Assembly (NCBI GenBank): GCA_016721315.1
Contig: JADKIL010000001.1
Coordinates: 62,001-126,000, forward strand
DNA length: 64,000 nucleotides
From: Candidatus Villigracilis vicinus
Lineage (GTDB): Bacteria; Chloroflexota; Anaerolineae; Anaerolineales; Villigracilaceae
Direction: 5' to 3'
The notes beneath the pieces were generated by a model. The model saw nothing but the letters and a program-made list of their open reading frames with translations. It made no database searches and was not told the DNA's origin. This document shows positions 40,004-49,232 of the stretch, piece by piece; position 1 is the first letter of the stretch, and the number at the start of each line of letters is the position of its first letter. Made by a program: the position numbers and the translations under genes.

Positions 40004-40996
40004 ATGAAAGTTCTCGGCGCAACACCCACTCGTAATTTGGCGCTCGAACTTGCGCGCGTGACTGAAGCAGCCGCGATGATGGCTGGTCGTTTTATGGGAC
40101 GCGGCGATAAAGAGGGGGCAGACCAGGCGGCAGTGAATGCGATGCGTCTCATCCTCAGCACAGTAGATATGAACGGAGTCATTGTCATCGGAGAAGGGGA
40201 GAAGGATCGGGCTCCGATGTTGTATAACGGCGAGAAAGTGGGCAACGGCTCAAAACCAGACGTTGATGTTGCTGTAGACCCCATTGATGGTACCCGCCCT
40301 TTAGCCTTTGGTCGCTCAAATTCGCTTGCTACTGTGGCACTGGCTCCGCGCGGAACGATGTTCGATCCGGGTCCTTTCCTGTATATGAATAAGATCGCTG
40401 TAGGACCGGAAGCGAAGGGCAAGATCAATATCGAAAAATCGATCACTGAAAATCTGCATGCCATTGCGAAAGCCAAGGGGAAGGCGGTGGAAGACCTTAC
40501 CACCATCATCCTTGATCGTCCGCGCCATGATGATATGATCGCAGAGATCCGCAAGGCGGGTGCTCGTATCCGCGAGATACCCGATGGCGATGTAGCAGCC
40601 GCACTGATGACCGCCTGGCCCGACGCCGGTGTGGATGTTCTATTTGGCATTGGTGGCACACCCGAAGGGGTAATCTCCGCTTGTGCGTTGCGAGCCATGG
40701 GCGGCGAAATTCAAGGAAAGCTTTTTGCACGTGATGAAGACGAACTGCGCCGCGGGCATGAAGCCGGATACGACTTCGATAAAGTCCTAACGATGGATGA
40801 TCTTGTCTCCTCTGAGGACGTCTTTTTTGCTGCCACTGGTATCACAGATGGAGAATTGCTCAAAGGTGTGCGCTACTATGGGAACAGCATCACGACCGAT
40901 ACACTGGTCGTGCGCGGTCTGACCGGTACAGTACGCCAGATCCACGCCACCCACACCACAGATAAATTGGACAATCTGAGCTCGGTCCACTACTAG
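40004..40996 (+). CDS. glpX: Class II fructose-1,6-bisphosphatase
   Basis: 330 residues. It removes the 1-phosphate in gluconeogenesis. IVIGEGEKDRAPMLYNGEKVG, DVAVDPIDGTRPLAFGRSNSLATVALAPRG and GIGGTPEGVISACALRAMGG are GlpX signatures. GGAGGATAAG precedes the ATG. It lies where dxr often follows cdsA in other bacteria; the link to the lipid genes is probably only positional. Confidence 0.95.
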   Translation: MKVLGATPTRNLALELARVTEAAAMMAGRFMGRGDKEGADQAAVNAMRLILSTVDMNGVIVIGEGEKDRAPMLYNGEKVGNGSKPDVDVAVDPIDGTRPLAFGRSNSLATVALAPRGTMFDPGPFLYMNKIAVGPEAKGKINIEKSITENLHAIAKAKGKAVEDLTTIILDRPRHDDMIAEIRKAGARIREIPDGDVAAALMTAWPDAGVDVLFGIGGTPEGVISACALRAMGGEIQGKLFARDEDELRRGHEAGYDFDKVLTMDDLVSSEDVFFAATGITDGELLKGVRYYGNSITTDTLVVRGLTGTVRQIHATHTTDKLDNLSSVHY

Positions 40997-41004
40997 ATTA
41001 CCGC

Positions 41005-41033
41005 TTGACATTCCTGGGGCATATACATATAAT
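41005..41033 (+). promoter_or_regulatory. Promoter of tRNA-Asn
   Basis: TTGACA (41005-41010), exactly 17 bp, TATAAT (41028-41033): full consensus, 11 bases before the tRNA. Confidence 0.88.
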
Positions 41034-41044
41034 ATCGCTCGCGT

Positions 41045-41120
41045 TCCTGGCTAGCTCAATCGGCGGAGCGAGCGGCTGTTAACCGCTAGGTTATAGGTTC
41101 AAATCCTATGCCAGGAGCCA
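41045..41120 (+). tRNA. tRNA-Asn (anticodon GTT)
   Basis: 76 bases including an encoded CCA. Acceptor stem TCCTGGC / GCCAGGA, D arm with CTAGCTCAATCGGCGGAGCG, anticodon arm GCGGCTGTTAACCGC with GTT in the loop, short variable loop and T arm TATAGGTTCAAATCCTATG. All stems pair. Confidence 0.97.
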
Positions 41121-41122
41121 AT

Positions 41123-41156
41123 AAAAAAAGCCCTTGAAATTTCAAGGGCTTTTTTT
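41123..41156. terminator. Bidirectional terminator after tRNA-Asn
   Basis: A symmetrical hairpin: seven A, GCCCTTGAAATTTCAAGGGC, seven T. It serves the tRNA on the plus strand and the lipoprotein gene on the minus strand. Confidence 0.9.
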
Positions 41157-41162
41157 GTTTTC

Positions 41163-41948
41163 TTAATTCTCTGGCCAGGGAATTTCAGCCGGACCGGCGT
41201 AGCCGTGTTTTTCCTGAATATACACCCGCCCATGTGAAGGTTCGGAGCAGCCGGGTTCATCAGTGAAGGTGATAAAGGGGACACGCGAGCCGATGGTGTC
41301 AAAGACGATCTCGCCGTTTTGGCAACTCCAAACTTCAACAATATATGGAAACATATTTTCATCCTCATATTTTCCCGGGCTAACGATGATCTCGATCCAG
41401 TCTACGATGATTTCACTGCCGTTGCGCTTGGCATTAAGCACGGTGGTTGGTCCGTAATACGGTGAGACAGGGATCTTATATCCATCGGGATACATCGGAA
41501 TGAGCGCTTTGAGATCCCCTTCTTCTTTGAGTGCAATGAATTCAGAATTTGCCCAACAATCTTGCTGTCCATTTTCGATCAAAACCCAATTATTTCCGGG
41601 CGCGCGTCCGATCAGACGGATCGGCGTGGATTTGTTGAACGCGATCAGATATAGGTAATTTGCGCCGGGACCGTAGCGGCAAATGAGTTTGTCGGCGGTG
41701 ACGGTGGCTTTCAGACTCTCAACGGTAGGGATGGGAGTGATGGTTGGCGTAGGGCTTGGGGTTTCAGTTGGTGGGACGGGTGTGGGCGTGAGGGTTTCTG
41801 TGGCAGGCAGTGAAGTAGCGGTAGAAGTTGCAGCGAGGGCAGGTTCTCCGGCGGCTGTGGCAAGCTCCGGCGTAGATTGTGAGGCGGGCGAACAGGCAGC
41901 TACAAGAAACAGTAGGCAGGTTAGGGCTAAGGTCCGGGCACGATTCAT
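41163..41948 (-). CDS. SH3-like domain lipoprotein
   Basis: 261 residues. A lipoprotein signal peptide ends at Cys19 (LLFLVAACS). Residues about 20-77 are a Thr/Pro-rich linker (TETLTPTPVPPTETPSPTPT), common in Chloroflexota surface proteins. Residues about 80-145 (TADKLICRYGPGANYLYLIAF...NNWVLIENG) resemble a bacterial SH3 domain; the rest is not recognised. It is likely anchored outside the cell membrane. Function unknown; envelope genes follow nearby on the other strand. Confidence 0.75.
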   Translation of the reverse strand: MNRARTLALTCLLFLVAACSPASQSTPELATAAGEPALAATSTATSLPATETLTPTPVPPTETPSPTPTITPIPTVESLKATVTADKLICRYGPGANYLYLIAFNKSTPIRLIGRAPGNNWVLIENGQQDCWANSEFIALKEEGDLKALIPMYPDGYKIPVSPYYGPTTVLNAKRNGSEIIVDWIEIIVSPGKYEDENMFPYIVEVWSCQNGEIVFDTIGSRVPFITFTDEPGCSEPSHGRVYIQEKHGYAGPAEIPWPEN

Positions 41949-42042
41949 TTTGATTCCATCCGATCTGAAGTTTTACTTATTGTACCGAAAAAACTTTTAT
42001 TCAAATCTAAGATACTCTTCATAATGCCTCCCATTTTTTCGT

Positions 42043-42048
42043 TATAAT
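42043..42048 (+). promoter_or_regulatory. -10 box of the VanW gene
   Basis: TATAAT lies seven bases before the VanW ATG, so the transcript should begin at or within a base or two of the start codon (leaderless). No clear -35 box. Confidence 0.6.
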
Positions 42049-42055
42049 CCCTGCC

Positions 42056-43930
42056 ATGAATGCTTTGATTCCGCAACGCGATTTACCCAGGCAACTCCTT
42101 GCTGCATTGAGCGGCGGTTTTGCATTGTTTATTGGTATCGTCCTGGTGTGGACGATCGGATATCAGCTAGCTTATGCAGGGCGCATCTTTCCGGGTGTGT
42201 CTGTGGCGGGCGTGGACCTTTCAGGGCTGTCGCCCAGTGAAGCAGCTGTGAAATTAAGCCAGACGCTTTCATACCCCAACACTGGCAAACTTTTGTTTCG
42301 CGATGGTGAACGGGTGTGGGTGGCATCTCCGGCTGAATTGGGCATGGTCTTCGACCCGACCGCCAGTGCGAATGCGGCATATGAACATGGACGCAAGGGC
42401 GGTATGTTCACCGCGCTTTCAAGGCAGATCAGTGCGCGTGGACTTGGCGCAGATGTTGCGCCGGTGGTGATCTTTGATCAGCGTGTAGCGTATGCCTATT
42501 TGCAGAACCTCGCTGTACAGGTGGATCAGCCGCTTGCAGAAGCTGTCTTGCGGTTGGAAGGAACAAATGTGATCTCAGAACCGGGCAGGGTGGGACGCTC
42601 TTTGAATCTCGATGCCACCTTGATCTACCTTGGCTCACAATTGCAAAGTTTTCGAGATGGCGAAGTTCCTTTGGTGATCCAAGAAACAACGCCAAGACTG
42701 TTGGATGTAAATGCTCAGGCAGACCTGGCGCGGACAATGCTCAGTCAGCCTTTCACGGTAACCCTGCCGAACACCGGCTCCAACGACCCAGGTCCGTGGA
42801 CGTTCGATGTGAATGTGCTCGTAAATATGCTGGCATTCAACATGATCGATTCGGGCGGCGTGCCGCAGTTGCAAGTCGGTTTGGATGCGAATGCCCTGCG
42901 GAAATCATTGAGCGACCTGAAAGTTTTGGTGGACCGGACTCCGAAAGAGCCGCGCTTTGTCTTTGATGAAAGCCGGGGGCAGATCGAACCGATCTCTGAT
43001 TCTTCCGTTGGGCGTGTCATGGATGTGGAAGCGAGTATCGCCGCGATCAATGGAGCATTGCAGCGTGGTGAACATAGCGTCAACCTTGTCGTTGCCGAAC
43101 AACAGCCAGCGGTGACAGACCAAGCCAACGGCGCGGAACTGGGAATCATCCAATTGGTTGCTTCACAAACAACGTATTTCTATGGCTCCAGTGAGGCGCG
43201 TATTCAAAATATCGTTACCGCTGCTTCGCAATACCACGGCTTGTTGGTGGCTCCCGGTCAAACATTTTCCATGGGGAGTGTGCTGGGTGATGTCAGCCTG
43301 GAGAACGGATACGCAGAAGCGCTGATCATTTATGGCGGACGGACCATTAAAGGCGTTGGCGGCGGCGTGTGTCAGGTGAGCACAACCTTGTTCCGTACGG
43401 TGTTTTTTGCGGGTTTCCCGGTTGTGGAGCGTTACTCGCATGCCTACCGCGTACCGTATTATGAAATGGATGCCAGCGGTCATGTGGATACTCAGTTTGC
43501 CGGTATGGACGCCACGGTATATGTCCCTCTTGTGGACTTTAAATTCACCAATGACACGCCCTATTGGATGTTGATGGAAACCTATGTGGATGTTGGAGCG
43601 CGTACTCTGACGTGGAAGATCTATTCCACATCTGATGGACGCTCTGTGACGTGGGAGACGACCGGTCCGCAGAACACTTTGCCTGCACCGGAGCCGGTTT
43701 TGGAAGAAAATCCGGATATGCGCGTCAACGAAATCAAGCAGGTTGACTATGCCGCCGAGGGCGCTGATGTCAACGTAACACGCACTGTGTGGCGCAACGG
43801 TCAGATCTATTTTACAGACCAGTTCCAGACGCATTACGAGCCCTGGGCGGCGGTCTGCCAATATGGTCCTGGCACCGAAGACCCAAAGAAGCTGGCAAAA
43901 AAGAGCGAACTTTGTGCAGGAAGCTCATAA
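42056..43930 (+). CDS. VanW family cell-wall protein
   Basis: 624 residues. One N-terminal membrane segment (about 17-40), then two peptidoglycan-binding-like domains (GRIFPGVSVAGVDLSGLSPSEAAVKL opens the first) and a C-terminal VanW domain (FSMGSVLGDVSLENGYAEALIIYGGRTIKGVGGGVCQVSTTLFRT). The last part (EIKQVDYAAEGADVNVTRTV) resembles a G5-type beta domain. Such proteins are exported and linked to peptidoglycan; biochemical activity is not established for most. Confidence 0.88.
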   Translation: MNALIPQRDLPRQLLAALSGGFALFIGIVLVWTIGYQLAYAGRIFPGVSVAGVDLSGLSPSEAAVKLSQTLSYPNTGKLLFRDGERVWVASPAELGMVFDPTASANAAYEHGRKGGMFTALSRQISARGLGADVAPVVIFDQRVAYAYLQNLAVQVDQPLAEAVLRLEGTNVISEPGRVGRSLNLDATLIYLGSQLQSFRDGEVPLVIQETTPRLLDVNAQADLARTMLSQPFTVTLPNTGSNDPGPWTFDVNVLVNMLAFNMIDSGGVPQLQVGLDANALRKSLSDLKVLVDRTPKEPRFVFDESRGQIEPISDSSVGRVMDVEASIAAINGALQRGEHSVNLVVAEQQPAVTDQANGAELGIIQLVASQTTYFYGSSEARIQNIVTAASQYHGLLVAPGQTFSMGSVLGDVSLENGYAEALIIYGGRTIKGVGGGVCQVSTTLFRTVFFAGFPVVERYSHAYRVPYYEMDASGHVDTQFAGMDATVYVPLVDFKFTNDTPYWMLMETYVDVGARTLTWKIYSTSDGRSVTWETTGPQNTLPAPEPVLEENPDMRVNEIKQVDYAAEGADVNVTRTVWRNGQIYFTDQFQTHYEPWAAVCQYGPGTEDPKKLAKKSELCAGSS

Positions 43931-43970
43931 AACCGGCATGGTACAATCTTTCCCCGAACAAGGAGACATT

Positions 43971-44189
43971 ATGGTCAGTACTGAATTACTTGAGATCTTG
44001 CGCTGCCCCAATTGCGTGCGCGAAAAAGACGGTTTGCTCACTCTTCATAAAGATGCCTGGCTCATCTGCCAGGATTGTGGTCGCAAGTATCCCATTGTGG
44101 ACGACATCCCTGTCATGTTGATCGAAGAAGGCGACAAGTGGGTGAGCACTGCGCAAGATGCATTGCCTGTCCCTCCGCCTGCCAAATAA
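43971..44189 (+). CDS. Trm112 family zinc-ribbon protein
   Basis: 72 residues from the ATG at 43971, preceded by AAGGAG. LLEILRCPNCVREKDGLL and WLICQDCGRKYPIVDDIPVML hold two CxxC pairs of a Trm112-like zinc ribbon. Bacterial members are small chaperone-like partners of methyltransferases or kinases. The next gene starts one base after the stop. Extended -10 sequence TGGTACAAT lies about 25 bases upstream of the ATG. Confidence 0.88.
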   Translation: MVSTELLEILRCPNCVREKDGLLTLHKDAWLICQDCGRKYPIVDDIPVMLIEEGDKWVSTAQDALPVPPPAK

Positions 44190-44190
44190 A

Positions 44191-44754
44191 ATGAACGACC
44201 TGTTCGCCGAGCTTGTCAGCGGGGACGATGAACGCGCTGAAAATGCCATTCCCGCCATTGTGGATCTGGGAGCGGCGGCGATTCCAACCTTATTGGACCT
44301 TTCCCGCTCTCCAGATTCCGATTCGCGTTGGTGGGCTATTCGTGCCCTCGCCGCTTCGCCTCACACCCAAACCTCGGATCTGATTCCCTTCCTCAGCGAT
44401 GCCACTCCGGAGGTACGAGCTGCCGCTGCTTTGGCGCTATCGCATCACCCCGGCGACGAAGCGCTCCCAGCGTTGACCCAAACCCTGCGAGACAGCGACC
44501 CGCTTACGGCGGGTTTGGCGGCGAATGCCCTTGTCAAAATAGGCAAGGCAGCTGTGCCTAATCTGATCGAAGCGGCACAGGATGGGGAGGCGGGCATCCG
44601 GATTTTGGCGCTGCGGGCGCTTTCAGAGCTTCGCGATCATCGCGCCATTCCTGTAATGATGAAATGTATTCAGGAAGAATCGGCTGTGCTGCAATATTGG
44701 GCGCAATTGGGTTTGGAACGGCTTGGTCTGGATATGGTATATATTAAGCCCTGA
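44191..44754 (+). CDS. HEAT-repeat protein
   Basis: 187 residues. Built of about five HEAT repeats of 30 residues each (SRWWAIRALAAS, EVRAAAALALSHHPGDEALPALTQTLRD, LTAGLAANALVKIG, GIRILALRALSELRDHRAIPVMMKC, LQYWAQLGLERLG). No signal peptide. Probably a scaffold or a relative of phycobilin-lyase-like HEAT proteins; the partner is unknown. It is coupled to the Trm112 gene. Confidence 0.82.
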   Translation: MNDLFAELVSGDDERAENAIPAIVDLGAAAIPTLLDLSRSPDSDSRWWAIRALAASPHTQTSDLIPFLSDATPEVRAAAALALSHHPGDEALPALTQTLRDSDPLTAGLAANALVKIGKAAVPNLIEAAQDGEAGIRILALRALSELRDHRAIPVMMKCIQEESAVLQYWAQLGLERLGLDMVYIKP

Positions 44755-44766
44755 GGTAACAGGTAC

Positions 44767-46254
44767 ATGGATAGATTTGAATTTCTAAAGAACATAAAGA
44801 TCGGGCGCCCGACCATTCCCCAGATCATATTCTGGGGGGTGACGGTTGCGTTGGCGGTCGCTGTATATATCTTGCTCGGTAATTTTGTGCAGTGTTGGAC
44901 CTTCACCGAATTGCCTGGCATTCCACCTGCGCAATGCGGCGTGACGACTTCGGGCGATAACTTTGAAGTAAATGCAGACGGTACGCAGCAAACCGCAGAA
45001 TTGCCCGCTGCGCCGGAAGCAGCCGTTCCCGTTGACGTTCTGCCTCCCACCTGGGATGGTGCCAGCCGAATCAACATCCTTTTCATCGGTTTGGACTCGC
45101 GTGACCTCGAAGCTAATCAGGGTCCGCCGCGTACAGACACGATGCTACTTTTCACAGTGGATCCAGTTAGTAAAACGGCTGGGATGTTATCCATTCCGCG
45201 CGACATGTGGGTGAATATTCCTGGCTTTGGGTATAGCCGTATCAATACTGCGTACCCGAGCGGCGAAGGTGCAAAACTCCCTGGTGGCGGTCCTGCGCTT
45301 GCCATGAAGACCGTTTCGCAGTTCCTTGGCGTTCCGGTTCACTATTATGTGCAGGTGGATTTCAACGTTTTCATCCGCATGGTGGATGAATTGATCAATA
45401 TCGGCGGCTGTATTCATGTGGAACCCAGTGAAAAAATGATCCTTGATCCGATCGGTCCTGGTATGGATAAGGTTGTGTTCACCCCGGGTGGCGACCGTCC
45501 CTTGTGCCAGGGTTGGAAGGTTCTGGCGTATGCGCGCAATCGCCATACCTCCGGCGGTGACACCGACCGCGCCCGTCGTCAGCAGGAAGTTGTGCTCGCG
45601 TTAGCCGACATCATTTTTGATACGAATAACTTCCCGCAATTTATCAGCAATGCGCCTCGTCTTTACAACGAGCTGTCCTACGGCATCAAGACCGATATGG
45701 CGTTCGATGATGCAGTCAAACTGGCAATGCTTGGTAGAGAGGTTTCACTGGAAAGCATCCGTACGGGTGTGATCGATCCTCAACAAGGCATGGCGATCTT
45801 TGATAACACCGTGCTTAATGGCGAGGCAGCCAGCATCCTTAAACCTGTAATGGATAAGATCCGTGTCTTGCGTGATGAAATTTTTACATCCACGGGTCCC
45901 ACCAGCCCGGTAGCAGTTCCGATCGGGTATACCGATGTGAATTTGTTCGCTCAGGCAATGCAGCAGGAAGAAGCTCGCGTGCGAATCATGGATGGTACCT
46001 TTACTCCCGGTTTGGATCAACGTGCGGGGGCGGTATTCCAGTCTTATGGCATGACCGTGACGGAAGTGGCACCATCTCCCGAAGTCTACAGCCAGACGGT
46101 CATCGTGGTATATGGTCCGAAACTTTATACGATCAAATGGATGCAAGCTGCGTTCGGCATCTCTGATCGGCAGATCCGTTTTAGCCCAGACCCGAATCAG
46201 AACGTGGATATTGAGATACGGCTTGGTTCGGATATCGCCGGATCGATCCCATAA
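44767..46254 (+). CDS. LytR-CpsA-Psr (LCP) family protein
   Basis: 495 residues. A membrane segment at about 18-38 anchors an outside LCP domain: RINILFIGLDSRD, RTDTMLLFTVDPVSKTAGMLSIPRDMWVNIPGFGYSRINTAY, YVQVDFNVFIRMVDELINIGG and YARNRHTSGGDTDRARRQQEVV carry the conserved Arg/Asp residues that bind pyrophosphate-lipid. LCP enzymes attach glycopolymers to the cell wall. The C-terminal part includes an LytR_C-like domain (VRIMDGTFTPGLDQRAGAVFQSYGMTVTEV). A terminator follows. Confidence 0.9.
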   Translation: MDRFEFLKNIKIGRPTIPQIIFWGVTVALAVAVYILLGNFVQCWTFTELPGIPPAQCGVTTSGDNFEVNADGTQQTAELPAAPEAAVPVDVLPPTWDGASRINILFIGLDSRDLEANQGPPRTDTMLLFTVDPVSKTAGMLSIPRDMWVNIPGFGYSRINTAYPSGEGAKLPGGGPALAMKTVSQFLGVPVHYYVQVDFNVFIRMVDELINIGGCIHVEPSEKMILDPIGPGMDKVVFTPGGDRPLCQGWKVLAYARNRHTSGGDTDRARRQQEVVLALADIIFDTNNFPQFISNAPRLYNELSYGIKTDMAFDDAVKLAMLGREVSLESIRTGVIDPQQGMAIFDNTVLNGEAASILKPVMDKIRVLRDEIFTSTGPTSPVAVPIGYTDVNLFAQAMQQEEARVRIMDGTFTPGLDQRAGAVFQSYGMTVTEVAPSPEVYSQTVIVVYGPKLYTIKWMQAAFGISDRQIRFSPDPNQNVDIEIRLGSDIAGSIP

Positions 46255-46256
46255 TG

Positions 46257-46290
46257 AAAAAACCCCCTTCATTCTTGAAGGGGGTTTTTT
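46257..46290. terminator. Terminator after the LCP gene
   Basis: Perfect stem AAAAAACCCCCTTCA / TGAAGGGGGTTTTTT around TTCT. Symmetrical enough to work in both directions. Confidence 0.92.
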
Positions 46291-46361
46291 GTTTCTGCGA
46301 AGTGATGCGGACTTTATTTGATTTCTCATGAACACGAAGGGTATTCCTGTTTTGATAAACC

Positions 46362-46805
46362 CTAATCAGTAAGTATGTTACGGAACCAATCACCGATCAA
46401 CCAGTATTTAAAATCCTGTCCCTGATTACATTGGATGCCCGCATACACTCCATATATCAAGGCAACCAACGGCATGGCACTGATAACGCAGGCAAAGGGA
46501 ATGCATAAGAGACCAATGATCACAGCACTCAACGCTCCGGTGATTGCCCAGGCAATGCCCGTCAGTGCGCCGCCGCCGACCCACCAGATTAGCTGGAAGA
46601 TTAAAGCCTGCATGGATTGATACGCCACGTAACGCGACCGCTCCTTGTAAATCATGTAGATCGCGAGCGGTACGATCGGTCCTAAAAAGCCAGAAAATAG
46701 GTTTGCCAGCACACCCAAATGGGCGAGCATTGCCCATTGACGTTCCTCCTCCGGAGTCAGTGGAGGGAGTGGTGCGGGCGATTGTTGAGGGATTTGTTCG
46801 GTCAT
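46362..46805 (-). CDS. DUF4870-like membrane protein
   Basis: 147 residues with a Pro-rich start (QSPAPLPPLTPEEERQWAML) and four hydrophobic segments (AHLGVLANLFSGFLGPIVPLAIYMIY, ALIFQLIWWVGGGALTGIAWAITGAL, VIIGLLCIPFACVISAMPLVALIYGVY). The ER-RYVAYQSMQAL motif between segments is typical of DUF4870/Tic20-like proteins. Role unknown. The start at 46805 has AAGGAGAATAG. A related smaller gene lies upstream. Confidence 0.78.
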   Translation of the reverse strand: MTEQIPQQSPAPLPPLTPEEERQWAMLAHLGVLANLFSGFLGPIVPLAIYMIYKERSRYVAYQSMQALIFQLIWWVGGGALTGIAWAITGALSAVIIGLLCIPFACVISAMPLVALIYGVYAGIQCNQGQDFKYWLIGDWFRNILTD

Positions 46806-46878
46806 GCTATTCTCCTTGAATTCGTAAGTTGCTTATACCCTTAATACGCAGGAAGCATGGATGGGTCGCATTTTTAAA

Positions 46879-46911
46879 CAAAAAAGACCCGCGTCTAAAA
46901 CGCGGGTCTTT
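46879..46911 (-). terminator. Terminator after the small DUF4870 gene
   Basis: Minus strand stem AAGACCCGCGT / ACGCGGGTCTT, followed by TTTTTG. It separates the two DUF4870-like genes. Confidence 0.88.
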
Positions 46912-46928
46912 CGATAACGCGGTTGGGA

Positions 46929-47237
46929 TTACGCCCAGCCCTGATTGCGAATGAAATCGGTGACAACCGGGATGCGGATGTCCTGACCCTGATACGCCTG
47001 GTAAGCCCAGTAGAGCTGAGCAAAAACGAGAACTGCGCCACAGCCGAAGGTGACCGCCGCAATGACCGAAATCACAACAGTTGCTGCAAGGGATTGCACA
47101 GCGCTGAACTTGACGTACGGGCGGGCTTTCTTGTCTTCCATGAACAACACAACAATGGCAACGACGGGTATTAAGTAGCTAAGCATCGCCCACAGTTTGT
47201 CGTCCTGGGTGATATCAGACATAGGTGCTTGAGACAT
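46929..47237 (-). CDS. Small DUF4870-like membrane protein
   Basis: 102 residues. DDKLWAMLSYLIPVVAIVVLFMEDKKARPYVKFSAVQSLAATVVISVIAAVTFGCGAVLVFAQLYWAYQAYQGQDIRIPVV shows the DUF4870 order of three membrane segments with charged loop and VKFSAVQSL motif. It resembles its neighbour at 46362, so the two are probably an old duplication. GGAGG upstream (TTCGGAGGAATAA). Confidence 0.78.
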   Translation of the reverse strand: MSQAPMSDITQDDKLWAMLSYLIPVVAIVVLFMEDKKARPYVKFSAVQSLAATVVISVIAAVTFGCGAVLVFAQLYWAYQAYQGQDIRIPVVTDFIRNQGWA

Positions 47238-47387
47238 GTTTTATTCCTCCGAAATGAATTGATTTTGAATTTCCAGTATTTTACAACCAATCACCTTAAG
47301 ATGCAACCAATCTGATTTCACCCAATGGTACTGTCTTCAACAAAAACCTTATATCCCTTTTATTTTTCACATAAATTCGCTCAAAAC

Positions 47388-47417
47388 TTTACATAATAAT
47401 GAAACAAGCGATAAAAT
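47388..47417 (+). promoter_or_regulatory. Promoter of fmt
   Basis: TTTACA (47388-47393), 18-bp spacer, TAAAAT (47412-47417). The ATG is six bases after the -10 box, so the message is predicted to be leaderless. Confidence 0.65.
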
Positions 47418-47423
47418 CGCTTT

Positions 47424-48335
47424 ATGACTATTCGTGTTGTATTCATGGGTTCGCCCGATTTTGCCCTATCCTCCCTGCGCCTGCTTGCACAGCATTATCA
47501 GGTCGTGGGAGTCGTTACTCAGCCAGACCGTGCCTCCGGGCGCGGACGGGAACTCAAAGCCCCGCCGGTCAAAACCCTGGCACAGGAATTGAACATCCCG
47601 GTCATCCAGCCGGAAAAAGTGCGTCAGCCCGAAGCCATGCAGCAATTGCAAGATTGGAACCCCGACCTGATCGTCGTTGCAGCGTTCGGACAGATTTTGA
47701 AAAAGGATGTCCTTGAACTCCCTAAGTATGGCTGCATCAATGTCCACGCCTCGTTGCTGCCACGTTGGCGCGGCGCGGCGCCTATTAACGCTTCTGTTTT
47801 GGCGGGGGATGAGGAGACCGGGGTGACCATCATGAAAATGGACGTGGGGCTGGATACAGGTCCCATGCTGGCGATGAAACGTATCCGCATCAAACCCGAC
47901 GATACAGCGGGTTCACTCTTCGAAGCCTTAGCCACACTCGGAGCGGATCTCCTTATTGAAACCCTGCCCGCCTACATGGACGGTAAACTTTCTCCACAAC
48001 CACAACCCGAAGAAGGTGCAACCTATGCGCCCATGCTCAAAAAGGAAGACGGCTTGCTTGATTTTAACCAACCTGCTGTCGATTTGGATCGCCGCATCCG
48101 CGCAATGAATCCGTGGCCCGGTGCATGGTTTGAGTGGGAAGGCGCACCGTTCAAGGTTCACAAGGCGCATGTGGGGCAGGGCAAGGCCGAGGCAGGCAAA
48201 AGGCTTGTAGAGCAGAATCAGCCCGCAGTTGGGACGGGAAGCGGGATTTTAATCCTCGATGAAGTGCAGCCGCCAGGCAAGAAGCCCATGAATGGCAAAT
48301 CCTTTTTGGCGGGCGCGCGCAATTGGCTTGATTAA
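47424..48335 (+). CDS. fmt: Methionyl-tRNA formyltransferase
   Basis: 303 residues. It formylates initiator Met-tRNA. IRVVFMGSPDFALSSLRLLAQHYQVVGVVTQPDR begins the Rossmann domain; INVHASLLPRWRGAAPINASVLAGDEETGVTIMKMDVGLDTGPML holds the catalytic Asn, His and Asp. The C-terminal OB-fold domain starts near residue 205 and ends in FLAGARNWLD. No Shine-Dalgarno site precedes the ATG. It faces oxyR with one base between stops. Confidence 0.95.
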   Translation: MTIRVVFMGSPDFALSSLRLLAQHYQVVGVVTQPDRASGRGRELKAPPVKTLAQELNIPVIQPEKVRQPEAMQQLQDWNPDLIVVAAFGQILKKDVLELPKYGCINVHASLLPRWRGAAPINASVLAGDEETGVTIMKMDVGLDTGPMLAMKRIRIKPDDTAGSLFEALATLGADLLIETLPAYMDGKLSPQPQPEEGATYAPMLKKEDGLLDFNQPAVDLDRRIRAMNPWPGAWFEWEGAPFKVHKAHVGQGKAEAGKRLVEQNQPAVGTGSGILILDEVQPPGKKPMNGKSFLAGARNWLD

Positions 48336-48336
48336 C

Positions 48337-49221
48337 TCAGGCGGGATATTCTGCTTTCACGATCTCGATGAATTTTTTGGCAAGGAAAGATTGTGTCCGC
48401 TCGGCGTGAGTGGCGGCGGCAATTTTACGCTGCGGCACGGCTCCGTTGAGCGGACGGTAATTAACCCGTTGGCTTGTATCGCTGAGCGCTAACGCACGGG
48501 GGACGAGGGAAAGACCCAACCCAATTTCAACACAATTCTTGACCGTGGTGAGCTGTGAGGTATCGCAGACGATCTTCAATTCCAGGTTTTGCCGATGGCA
48601 GAACGATTGCACCTGTTCGCCGAGGCAGTGCATTTCACTGAGTGCAATGAAGGGGAACTCATCCAACTCTTTAACATGAATGGTTGTACGGGTGATGCAG
48701 TCATTTTGCTTGGAGGAAGCAACCAGCAAGGGTTCGGTCAACAATTCTTCGGTACGGATGAGGCGGTGATGGATCGGCATACTGGTGATGCCGACATCCA
48801 GCTTTCCATCCAATAGATTGCGGACGATGGTTTCGGTGAGGTCTTCCTGCACGGTGAGGCGGGCATTGGGGAACTCTTCACTGAAGCGTTTGATGGCACG
48901 CGGCAGGACGAAGGGCGCGATGGTGGGGATGAAACCAACATTGAGCAAGCCGTGACCGGCATCTGCATTTTGGTTAAGGGTGTGTTTAATATCGTGCAGG
49001 TCACTGAGGATATTGATGGCACGTGGCAGCAAGGTACGCCCGGCATCGGTGAGAACCACTTTCCGGGGCAGACGGTCGAAAAGTGGTTCTCCCAACTCCT
49101 GCTCCAATTTTTGGATCTGCTGACTTAGCGAAGGTTGGGCAATGTTACAGCGTTCAGCGGCACGGCTGAAACTCCCTGTTTCTGCAACAGCGACAAAGTA
49201 GGTTAACTGATGGATTTCCAT
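48337..49221 (-). CDS. oxyR: Hydrogen-peroxide-sensing LysR regulator OxyR
   Basis: 294 residues. N-terminal helix-turn-helix (QLTYFVAVAETGSFSRAAERCNIAQPSLSQQIQKLEQELGEPLFDR). Two cysteines lie at 199 and 208 in EMHCLGEQVQSFCHR, the exact spacing and numbering of the peroxide-reactive pair of E. coli OxyR. It should form a disulfide with peroxide and switch on katG. It is divergently transcribed from katG across a 133-base region that holds a near-perfect OxyR operator. Confidence 0.93.
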   Translation of the reverse strand: MEIHQLTYFVAVAETGSFSRAAERCNIAQPSLSQQIQKLEQELGEPLFDRLPRKVVLTDAGRTLLPRAINILSDLHDIKHTLNQNADAGHGLLNVGFIPTIAPFVLPRAIKRFSEEFPNARLTVQEDLTETIVRNLLDGKLDVGITSMPIHHRLIRTEELLTEPLLVASSKQNDCITRTTIHVKELDEFPFIALSEMHCLGEQVQSFCHRQNLELKIVCDTSQLTTVKNCVEIGLGLSLVPRALALSDTSQRVNYRPLNGAVPQRKIAAATHAERTQSFLAKKFIEIVKAEYPA

Positions 49222-49232
49222 TATTTTCTGCT